Made by a program: the position numbers and the translations under genes. Under the pieces are notes generated by a model. It was not told where the DNA came from. It saw nothing but the letters and a program-made list of their open reading frames with translations, and did not search any database. From Caryophanales bacterium (GTDB taxonomy: Bacteria; Bacillota_I; Bacilli_A; RFN20; CAG-288): a stretch of 37,799 bases of DNA. Numbering within the stretch: position 1 is the first letter of the stretch; every line of letters starts with the position of its first letter. Location of the stretch: positions 1 to 37,799 of the forward strand of contig JAJVUU010000011.1 in NCBI GenBank assembly GCA_021621525.1, written 5' to 3'. This document shows positions 25,766 to 31,832 of the stretch, piece by piece.

Positions 25766-26293
25766 ATGAGCACGAGAAGCTATATCGGCATCGAGCTCGA
25801 TGACGGGAGGATCTTGGGGAGCTATTGCCATAGCGATGGCTACCTGACCTACAACGGCGCGATGCTGCTCGACCATTATTCCGGCAGGGCGAAGGTGGAG
25901 AAGCTCGTTTCTTTGGGAGACATGGCGACATTGAATGAACGCATCGATCCGAATCCCGATTCCGTTCATTCCTTTGAAGACAGGCAGGAAGGCGTGACCG
26001 TTTTCTACGGGCGCGACAGGGGAGAAAAAGGCACAGAACCGAAGATCGTCGACTTGGACGACATCAATTCCCCCGATTCCTGGATTGAGTATTGCTATGT
26101 CTATGGCAAAGACGACAAATGGCGCTATTTCGTCTGCGGGCAAAACGAAAAGCCGGTCTTCAGGGACCTAAAAGAAGGATTGGACGAGGAATACAGGTGC
26201 CTCGGGTTCAAAAGGCCGATGGGGTATTATGGCTTTTACACGAAAAGCGACGTCGAAAGGCTCCGGGAAAAAGAATCGGAGATGGGGGCTTAG
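25766..26293 (+). CDS. Conserved ICE/phage hypothetical protein, 175 aa
   Basis: ATG 25766 gives MSTRSYIGIELDDGRILGSY, then CHSDGYLTYNGAMLLDHY and KVEKLVSLGDMATLNERI. Proteins of this form (MSTRS, then Y-CH-x-DGYL) are frequent on phages and ICEs and have no known function. The longer upstream frame overlaps the preceding gene and is not needed. The stop lies inside the next reading frame (65-nt overlap). It is acidic and soluble. Confidence 0.68.
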   Translation: MSTRSYIGIELDDGRILGSYCHSDGYLTYNGAMLLDHYSGRAKVEKLVSLGDMATLNERIDPNPDSVHSFEDRQEGVTVFYGRDRGEKGTEPKIVDLDDINSPDSWIEYCYVYGKDDKWRYFVCGQNEKPVFRDLKEGLDEEYRCLGFKRPMGYYGFYTKSDVERLREKESEMGA

Positions 26294-26711
26294 CCTTCTC
26301 ATCGCAACGATCTCCCTGGTTTCCGTCTATTCCTACAATTACGAAAGAAACGTCAATTGTGTCAAAGCGTTCATGAGAGAGCCTTGTGAAATAGGCAAAT
26401 CCGAAACCTACCAAATTTCCAATGGCAGGAATGTGGAGGTTATCTATTATTCGGAATCCCTGAAGATCAAAGACTGCCATAAGCTTGATAGGGAAGAGCG
26501 TTGGGAGTTGCTCTCCCAAATCTATTCGGATGCCGGTGAAAAATTCGATAGGACCATCATGAATGCGGAAGGGGAGCTTGCCGCGCATTGCTATCTCTAC
26601 CGGCTGGGAATCAAAAAAGCCAGCACCGTGGATGCTGACTTGGAATACAAATGCGACGGCAGATGGCATGTGAGGCTTGCCTCCGCCCTTCTTCAGATAT
26701 TGGGCGTTTAA
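26229..26711 (+). CDS. Small membrane-anchored hypothetical protein, 160 aa
   Basis: The N-terminus is basic (MAFTRKATSKGSGKKNRR), followed by one membrane helix (WGLSLLIATISLVSVYSY, about 19-36) and about 120 outside residues with four cysteines that could form disulfides. The start is uncertain: ATG 26229 overlaps the preceding gene by 65 nt and has only a weak ribosome site. No later start would keep the basic segment. No family is recognised. It ends tail-to-tail with the repressor gene, with a 4-bp overlap, and closes the maintenance operon. Confidence 0.55.
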   Translation: MAFTRKATSKGSGKKNRRWGLSLLIATISLVSVYSYNYERNVNCVKAFMREPCEIGKSETYQISNGRNVEVIYYSESLKIKDCHKLDREERWELLSQIYSDAGEKFDRTIMNAEGELAAHCYLYRLGIKKASTVDADLEYKCDGRWHVRLASALLQILGV

Positions 26712-27070
26712 GCGGCGAGGGAGACGATGTAATCGATGGATTTCCTGAAAGACTCATCGCTCAAATAGAGATCGACGAATTGCTTGAAGGACATATTGGA
26801 GGAATATTCCCTGATGACCTTCGCCTCGGAAGGGGAGAGGGTCTTCTCCGAGCCGACGCCGAGAAGCTCCGGGATCGAGACGTTTAGGGTTTCGGAGATT
26901 TTCGGGAGAAGGTCTATGTCGGGCGCGCACACGCATTCGATCCATCTTGTGACGGATGTTGCCGTGACGCCGAAGAGCTTCCCGAATGCGGCCTTGGACA
27001 TCTTCGATTCCTCCAGAAACTTGGATATGTATTTTGATATGCTTACGCGTGGCTTTGCGTTTTCTTCCAT
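26708..27070 (-). CDS. Xre-family repressor controlling the recombinase region, 120 aa
   Basis: An N-terminal HTH (about 10-70: SKMSKAAFGKLFGVTATSV, TRWIECVCAPDIDLLPKISE, LNVSIPELLG) is followed by a helical C-terminal part, probably for dimerisation. GAGGTGA lies 6 bp before ATG 27070. It is transcribed divergently from the serine recombinase operon across a region with two identical palindromes, AACTA-N3-TAGTT. The expected role is repression of integrase expression, and thus of excision, with autoregulation. Target and role are inferred from layout. Confidence 0.8.
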   Translation of the reverse strand: MEENAKPRVSISKYISKFLEESKMSKAAFGKLFGVTATSVTRWIECVCAPDIDLLPKISETLNVSIPELLGVGSEKTLSPSEAKVIREYSSNMSFKQFVDLYLSDESFRKSIDYIVSLAA

Positions 27071-27091
27071 GTTGAATCACCTCTACGACAA

Positions 27092-27120
27092 GCATACCAA
27101 AAAAGTTTAATTAAATCAAT
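27092..27120 (-). promoter_or_regulatory. Promoter of the Xre repressor gene
   Basis: On the minus strand TTGATT (27120-27115), 17 bp spacer, TATGCT (27097-27092). It stands 22 bp before the repressor start. The palindrome at 27129-27141 lies just upstream of the -35. Confidence 0.6.
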
Positions 27121-27128
27121 TTAAAAAT

Positions 27129-27141
27129 AACTATAATAGTT
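27129..27141. promoter_or_regulatory. Operator palindrome 1, AACTA-TAA-TAGTT
   Basis: A perfect 5-bp inverted repeat with a 3-bp centre. It is identical in its arms to the site at 27196-27208, with centres 67 bp apart. It abuts the -35 boxes of both divergent promoters. Confidence 0.65.
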
Positions 27142-27175
27142 TGATTTATCCTTTACAAGCAACCTATAATGGTTG
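27141..27175 (+). promoter_or_regulatory. Promoter of the recombinase operon with palindrome around the -10
   Basis: TTGATT (27141-27146), 18 bp spacer, TATAAT (27165-27170). The -10 sits in the centre of CAACC-tataat-GGTTG (27160-27175), a further perfect inverted repeat. CTGATATCAG (27180-27189) follows as a perfect 10-bp palindrome. Confidence 0.55.
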
Positions 27176-27195
27176 TATACTGATATCAGCAACCA

Positions 27196-27208
27196 AACTA
27201 ATATAGTT
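27196..27208. promoter_or_regulatory. Operator palindrome 2, AACTA-ATA-TAGTT
   Basis: Same arms as operator 1. It lies between the recombinase promoter and the ribosome site AAGGAGG (27214-27220), so a bound repressor would block elongation or looping could join it to operator 1. Confidence 0.65.
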
Positions 27209-27222
27209 CGATTAAGGAGGAC

Positions 27223-27381
27223 TTGGTTATTAGCAAGGTTGAAAGAAAGACAAAGGACATGCTCGATTACGCCACACAGCTCCATTGGCTTTACATCCTT
27301 TACCAGGGAAAGGCCATCAGCAGCGATGAGTTCATCAGGATAAAAAAGGCTCTGTTGGCAAAATTCGGCACGCATGCATAA
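27223..27381 (+). CDS. SHOCT-like small protein before the recombinase, about 50 aa
   Basis: The frame reads ISKVERKTKDMLDYATQLHW then LYILYQGKAISSDEFIRIKK and ends AKFGTHA. The second part follows the SHOCT pattern (a short helix, G-x-I-S-x-x-E-F, helix). There is no ATG at the right place. TTG 27223 is only 2 nt after AAGGAGG, whereas the codon at proper distance is ATT 27229. A rare ATT start is therefore possible. Small proteins of this kind often precede ICE recombinases. It may assist recombination or regulation. It ends 15 bp before the recombinase start and shares its promoter. Confidence 0.6.
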   Translation: MVISKVERKTKDMLDYATQLHWLYILYQGKAISSDEFIRIKKALLAKFGTHA

Positions 27382-27396
27382 AGGAGGATTTCGGAA

Positions 27397-29223
27397 ATGC
27401 TCGGAACAGTAACACACATCAAAGCGAAAACCATTGGGGTTAATAGGAACTCCAACGAGGCAAGCAAGAAACTCAGGGTGGCGGCCTATTGCCGCGTCTC
27501 CACGGATTCCGAGGAACAGATTTCGAGCTATGAGTCTCAAGTCAAATATTACAAAGAGAAAATCGAGGAAAGGGATGACTGGAAGCTCGTGAAGATATTC
27601 GCAGATGAGGCCATATCTGGAACGAAAATCGACAAAAGGGAGGATTTCCAGAGGATGATCAATTCGGCTTTGGCTGGGGAAATCGACCTCATCATGACGA
27701 AATCGATCTCCCGATTCGCCAGAAACACCCTCGACACCCTCAAATACGTAAGGATGCTAAAAGAGCAGAACGTCGCCATCTATTTCGAGGAGGAGAACAT
27801 CAACACACTCACGATGGATGGAGAACTGCTTCTTACAATCCTTTCCTCGGTTGCCCAGCAGGAAGTCCACAACACCTCCGAGCATGTCAAGAAGGGACTC
27901 AAAATGAAGATGCAGAGAGGCGAGCTCGTCGGCTTCCAGGGATGCCTCGGATACGATTACGACACGAAGACGAAGGCTTTGACCATAAACAAGGAAGAAG
28001 CCGAAACGGTGCGCTACGTGTTCAAAAGATACATCGAAGGGGCCGGGGCGACCGTTATTGCAAGGGAGCTCAAGGAACTGGGATACAAAACCAAGAATGG
28101 GAATCTTGAATGGAGAAGCAGCGGGGTCCTTGGAATCATCCAGAATGAGAAATACATGGGCGACATCCTTTTGGGAAAGACGTTCACCGTTGATCCGATA
28201 TCCAAAAGAAGGCTCGCGAACTTCGGGGAATCGGACCAATTCTACCTGGAGAATCACCATGAACCGATTGTCTCCAAGGATGTGTTCAGGCAAGCGAACG
28301 AGATCAGGAAGAAGAAAGCTTGCCCAAGGCGCGGGACGAACCAATACAACGACAAGACGAGGGAAAAGATAACCAGGGCCTATTCTTTTTCCAGCATGCT
28401 CCAATGCGGCTATTGCGGTAGCACCCTCACAAGAAGGGTCAAATACAATTCGAGATCGAATCCCCAAATGAGGACCTGGCAATGCGTGACGGCCACCAAA
28501 AGCGGAAAAGAGAAATGCAACCATTCGCTCGCCGTGGATGAGGATTTGCTCAAGAAGGCCTTTCTAGAATCGATAAACGCCTTGATTGGTCAAGACGATT
28601 CCCAGCAAATGAAGGAATTCCTCGACACGGTTGAAAGCGCCATCCTATCAGGCTCTCCCGCAAAGAAAATTACAGATTTGGAGGCGAGGATTTCAAACCT
28701 TGAGAAGCAGAAGGACAACATAGTCGAACTCAGAGTCAGCGGGATCGTCTCCAAAGAGGACTGCGAGAAGAAATACGCATCGATATCGAAAGAGATAGAG
28801 ATGGTGAAAGGGGAGCTCGACCGCTATCAAGACAGAAAGCGCGAGCAATCCGAGGTGAAGGGGAAGCTGAAGGCGTTCAAGGAAACCATTCTCAAACATA
28901 AAAAAATCGATGAATTCCAAAGGGAGATATTCGAGACGACCGTCGACAAGATCATCGTCGGGGGATTCGATTCTGATGGCGACACCGACCCACACAGGTT
29001 GAACTTCATCTTCAAATGCGGTGTCAGCGAAAAGGACTACATCGGAAAATTCGATGTGAATAATGTCGTTAAGCTGACTGAATTCGAATGCGAATACCCT
29101 CATTACATTTTTGAGAAGAATGAAAACGGCTCGAAATGGAAGATACTGGTCAAGTCGATTCACGTAGATGTGAGCCTAAACATGGAAGGAGAACGCAAAA
29201 TCGATGGAATACACAACGATTGA
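27397..29223 (+). CDS. Large serine recombinase, element integrase, 608 aa
   Basis: The resolvase domain has the nucleophile S35 in AAYCRVSTDSEEQ, then FADEAISGTKIDKREDFQRM and SISRFARNTLDTL. The recombinase domain (about 160-300) includes the usual Y-x-x-D-x-x-L-G and ILGNEKY-like phrase IIQNEKYMGDILLGKT. A zinc ribbon follows at about 337 (CGYCGS) to 370 (WQC ... EKCNH). A coiled coil (about 425-500) lies near the end. It would integrate and excise the ICE. AAAGGAGG precedes ATG 27397. A DUF4177 gene overlaps its last 20 bases. A 19-residue relic of a related recombinase end is present at 36710-36778. Confidence 0.92.
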   Translation: MLGTVTHIKAKTIGVNRNSNEASKKLRVAAYCRVSTDSEEQISSYESQVKYYKEKIEERDDWKLVKIFADEAISGTKIDKREDFQRMINSALAGEIDLIMTKSISRFARNTLDTLKYVRMLKEQNVAIYFEEENINTLTMDGELLLTILSSVAQQEVHNTSEHVKKGLKMKMQRGELVGFQGCLGYDYDTKTKALTINKEEAETVRYVFKRYIEGAGATVIARELKELGYKTKNGNLEWRSSGVLGIIQNEKYMGDILLGKTFTVDPISKRRLANFGESDQFYLENHHEPIVSKDVFRQANEIRKKKACPRRGTNQYNDKTREKITRAYSFSSMLQCGYCGSTLTRRVKYNSRSNPQMRTWQCVTATKSGKEKCNHSLAVDEDLLKKAFLESINALIGQDDSQQMKEFLDTVESAILSGSPAKKITDLEARISNLEKQKDNIVELRVSGIVSKEDCEKKYASISKEIEMVKGELDRYQDRKREQSEVKGKLKAFKETILKHKKIDEFQREIFETTVDKIIVGGFDSDGDTDPHRLNFIFKCGVSEKDYIGKFDVNNVVKLTEFECEYPHYIFEKNENGSKWKILVKSIHVDVSLNMEGERKIDGIHND

Positions 29224-29364
29224 TTTGTTCCTTTACCCTCTTTCGTCTGAGGTCTCCCAGCAAAGGATAACGGACGAGATCAACAGGATGGGGGAACAAG
29301 GCTGGAATATGTTGAGTCGAAGATTATAGATGACTGCAACATCATGCTGACGTTCAAAAGATGA
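29204..29364 (+). pseudogene. DUF4177-like small gene, frameshifted
   Basis: The frame from ATG 29204 reads MEYTTIDLFLYPLSSEVSQQ then RITDEINRMGEQGWNML, the DUF4177 pattern that normally ends ML-type strand plus LTFKR. It stops at TAG 29327. The expected end, ESKIIDDCNIMLTFKR, is in the next frame (29314-29364). Adding one base near 29313 (for example GAG in place of AG) restores a 53-residue protein. It overlaps the recombinase 3' end by 20 bp in another frame. It is a recent break or a read error. Confidence 0.72.
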
Positions 29365-29376
29365 TGTTTAAGCCAA

Positions 29377-29398
29377 GGAGGACGCGTTCCTCCCTTTT
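29377..29398 (+). terminator. Terminator after the recombinase operon (twin of 31011-31034)
   Basis: GGAGGA (29377-29382) pairs with TCCTCC (29388-29393) over CGCGT, followed by CTTTT. The sequence is nearly identical to the terminator after the AbiE genes, differing at one loop-side base and the T-run. Confidence 0.75.
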
Positions 29399-29512
29399 GC
29401 GATAAACGCTCCTCGAAATCCAAATAAAGCATATTTGCAGGAGCGAATGCTCTAAACTGGCGGCATGGCTTTCTCGGAACTTACTTTTTTTCAAAGAAAT
29501 GTGGATGAAACG

Positions 29513-29541
29513 TTGATAATTAATGATACATCGGTTACACT
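29513..29541 (+). promoter_or_regulatory. Promoter of the AbiE operon
   Basis: TTGATA (29513-29518), 17 bp spacer, TACACT (29536-29541), 24 bp before the abiEi start. The spacer holds a repeated TGATA, a possible site for AbiEi autorepression as known for this family. Confidence 0.6.
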
Positions 29542-29564
29542 AATAAAGGAAATAGGTGATACGA

Positions 29565-30173
29565 ATGAATCAGAATTATGAAACGCTCGAAAGGATGATG
29601 GAAACTGGAGATGGAAGCCTATCCAGAAAAGATGCCGTCGCGAATGGCGTGCCGCCAGCCTCATTCGCAAGATACGTCAGCTCCAATAATCTCGTCAGGA
29701 TAAGGCGCGGCGTATACGCGAAGGACGGAGCCATCGACGACCTCTTCCAGCTTAAAAGAAGGTATCCAAAGATTGTCTATTCCGGCATGACCGCGCTTTA
29801 TCTCCTTGGACTGACCGACAGGATTCCGGATTCGATTGAGTTCACGATCCCGAAGGGATGCCGCGTGAGAAAAGAAAGCATAGGGCCCAATGTCATTTGC
29901 CACATTGAGAACAATGTCGAGCTGTTCGATTTGGGAAACGTTAGCGCCGAGACCATGTTTGGGAATAGCGTTACCTGCTTTTCCAAGGAGAAGATGGTCG
30001 TGGAGATGATACGGAAGAGGGACGACTACGATTCGGAACTGTTCCTCAAGGCGGTGAAGACGTTTTTGAGGGGGAAGGGCAAGGACATGGAACTTCTCTT
30101 CAAGTACGCGAGAATGAGAAAGATGGAAGAGAAGGTATATCGGATTCTGGAGGCAATGGATTATGAGAATTAA
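29565..30173 (+). CDS. abiEi: AbiEi-type antitoxin, type IV toxin-antitoxin system, 202 aa
   Basis: A winged-helix N-terminus (about 15-60: SLSRKDAVANGVPPASFARY, NNLVRIRRGVYAKDG) is followed by the AbiEi antitoxin body with YSGMTALYLLGLTDRIPDSI and a conserved FSKEKMVVEMIRKRDDYDSE. In the family it represses its own promoter and counters the AbiEii toxin without binding it. ATG 29565 has a modest ribosome site (AAAGGAAATAGGTGAT); GTG 29556 is possible. It overlaps the toxin gene by 11 bp. The pair gives phage defence by abortive infection and also stabilises mobile elements. Confidence 0.88.
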   Translation: MNQNYETLERMMETGDGSLSRKDAVANGVPPASFARYVSSNNLVRIRRGVYAKDGAIDDLFQLKRRYPKIVYSGMTALYLLGLTDRIPDSIEFTIPKGCRVRKESIGPNVICHIENNVELFDLGNVSAETMFGNSVTCFSKEKMVVEMIRKRDDYDSELFLKAVKTFLRGKGKDMELLFKYARMRKMEEKVYRILEAMDYEN

Positions 30174-30996
30174 CAGGGATTCGCTTTCCGCGAGGGCGGG
30201 AAGCATCGCGAAGGAGAAAGGCGTCAGCGCGAACGTCGTCTACTCCAGGTATTTTTTCGATTGCTTCCTGAAGAGACTTTCGCTGTCCTCCTATTCGGAG
30301 AGGTTCGTCCTCAAGGGCGGACTCTTCCTGTCCTCCGTCCTCGGCATCGAGAACAGGGCCACGATGGACATCGACTTCATCGTCAGGAGAATCCGCATGG
30401 AGCGAGAGACAATCGTCAAAATCATGAAGGAAATCTGCGAAGAGGATGCGGATGACAACGTCTCTTTCCGATACGTCGGCGATTCGGAAATCAAGAAGGA
30501 CGACATCTATGGTGGCTTCAGCGTCTCGATTGAGGGAAGGCTCGAGAACATCAGGCAGCGATTTGATATTGATCTTGCCACGGCGGACATCGTATATCCC
30601 TCAGACCAGAGCTACGAATACAAATGCCTCGTCACGGGGGAGACGCTTCGTCTGAAGAGCTATTCCATCGAGAGTGTCGTCGCCGAGAAGCTGCAGACGT
30701 TTCTCCTCAGAGGCGCTCTCAACAGCAGGTCGAAGGATTTGTATGATCTTTACGTTTTGGAGAAGGTTGTCGAGAAGAACGTTCCAGCCTTGAAAGAAGC
30801 CTTCAGGGAAACGTGCCGATGCCGGAAATTCGAAATCGATAAGGAAAAGGCGCTGGGAACGATTGAATCCGTTTCATCGAGCCCCATGCAGAGGAAACTG
30901 TGGGAATCCTATGCGAGGAAAGCGGGCTATGCCAAAGGAATAGTCTTCGATGATGTCGCCGACTCCATCGGCCGATTGATTGAGATTGTTGTTTGA
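30163..30996 (+). CDS. abiEii: AbiEii-type nucleotidyltransferase toxin, 277 aa
   Basis: The nucleotidyltransferase signature is present: KGGLFLSSVLG at 51-61, then RATMDIDFIVRRI with D69 and D71. Later motifs include LKSYSIESVVAEKLQTFLLR and NSRSKDLYDLYVLEK, both typical of AbiEii/AbiGii. Such toxins modify tRNA or other nucleic acids with nucleotides and stop growth. Translation is coupled to the antitoxin by an 11-bp overlap. A terminator follows at 31011. All key residues are intact, so it should be functional. Confidence 0.9.
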   Translation: MRINRDSLSARAGSIAKEKGVSANVVYSRYFFDCFLKRLSLSSYSERFVLKGGLFLSSVLGIENRATMDIDFIVRRIRMERETIVKIMKEICEEDADDNVSFRYVGDSEIKKDDIYGGFSVSIEGRLENIRQRFDIDLATADIVYPSDQSYEYKCLVTGETLRLKSYSIESVVAEKLQTFLLRGALNSRSKDLYDLYVLEKVVEKNVPALKEAFRETCRCRKFEIDKEKALGTIESVSSSPMQRKLWESYARKAGYAKGIVFDDVADSIGRLIEIVV

Positions 30997-31010
30997 TTAG
31001 CTTTGAGACA

Positions 31011-31034
31011 AGGAGGGCGCGTTCCTCCTTTTTT
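31011..31034 (+). terminator. Terminator after AbiE (twin of 29377-29398)
   Basis: GGAGG (31012-31016) pairs with CCTCC (31024-31028) with GCGCGTT between, followed by six T. The match with the terminator before the AbiE genes suggests the cassette entered between two copies or duplicated one. Confidence 0.8.
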
Positions 31035-31165
31035 GAATGGCAAAAACAGGCTGTTGAATATCGATTTCTCTTTACCTTTTCGACAAAACGCAGCTGCCGT
31101 GTGAGAAAATTTCCGATTTCGGGCATTGTGTGGTAAAATATTTCGGAAAAAGAAACGGGGCTTGC

Positions 31166-31832
31166 ATGAAGAAGAAACTTTCGTTGAAGAAATTCTTATC
31201 GCGAAGGCTTGCGGGGGGGGGTATTACTATTAAGTAATCTCTCTCTGGTTTCGATAGGCTTCTCAGCCTGGAGCATAGGCGCCGTAACTACCGGCGAAGC
31301 TCAGATCAACGTGAGCGCGGCAGGCATTGTCGACGTTAACAGCTACATAAATTACGGGACCGCCACCGTCTTTGACTATTGCAGGGACGGGATTATATCA
31401 AACGATACCATCGTCACTCATGGCGACATCATCGTAAATTTCACTATCAACTTGAACGATTCAAACGATAAGATCGCCAACCATCTTGATGGGGCGACCT
31501 CTTTTTCGCTTGCGACCACGTTCACGAACGGGTCCGTAGACGTGTCTGGCATATTTTCTACTTATCTCGATGGCGTGACCCTTAGCGCCAGCGCCTCGCA
31601 AAACGAAGTCAACTACAGGCTCTCGCCCACCAAGCGCGACGTTGACGGGTCCAAAACGTGCAAGACCACTTTCCTTATTTCAGACGTCTTGGAAGCCAGC
31701 CATGCTTATTTCAAAGTGAAGTACTCATTCAAGAAGATGCCTGTTGGAGACGAATTCAATTCTCAGGTCTACAACAAGCTCGATCGTGGGAAGTTTTGGT
31801 TCAATTTCAAAGCGGAGGTTGAGACCGCATGA
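31166..31832 (+). pseudogene. Secreted/surface protein, TasA/CalY-like length, out of frame by poly-G run
   Basis: ATG 31166 opens MKKKLSLKKFLSRRLAGGG, then hits TAA at 31232. The remainder (LLLSNLSLVSIGFSAWSIGA onward, 200 residues, ending 31832) is in the next frame. The break is in a run of nine G at 31213-31221. With eight G the signal peptide reads through as RRLAGGVLLLSNLSLVSIGF. The mature part is a beta-rich secreted domain without sorting motif; its size and N-terminus recall TasA/CalY biofilm subunits. As sequenced it is in the OFF frame unless a weak internal TTG (31209) is used. The last 4 bases overlap the next gene. Slippage in cells or a read error both explain this. Confidence 0.7.

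Noticed and set aside
27757..28524. 255-codon minus-strand open frame opposite the serine recombinase
   Set aside because: The plus-strand protein has all recombinase motifs here; the reverse frame has low-complexity composition and no start signal.
2240..29330. Possible attachment core GAGTC shared by 2250-2254 (ATGGAGTCTAAAG) and 29314-29318 (TTGAGTCGAAG)
   Set aside because: Only five bases match and the rebuilt empty site does not restore a sensible gene upstream; chance level.
29455..29475. GGCGGCATGG-like string recalling HDV-type ribozymes
   Set aside because: No nested pseudoknot partner strands were found around it; a short string match only.
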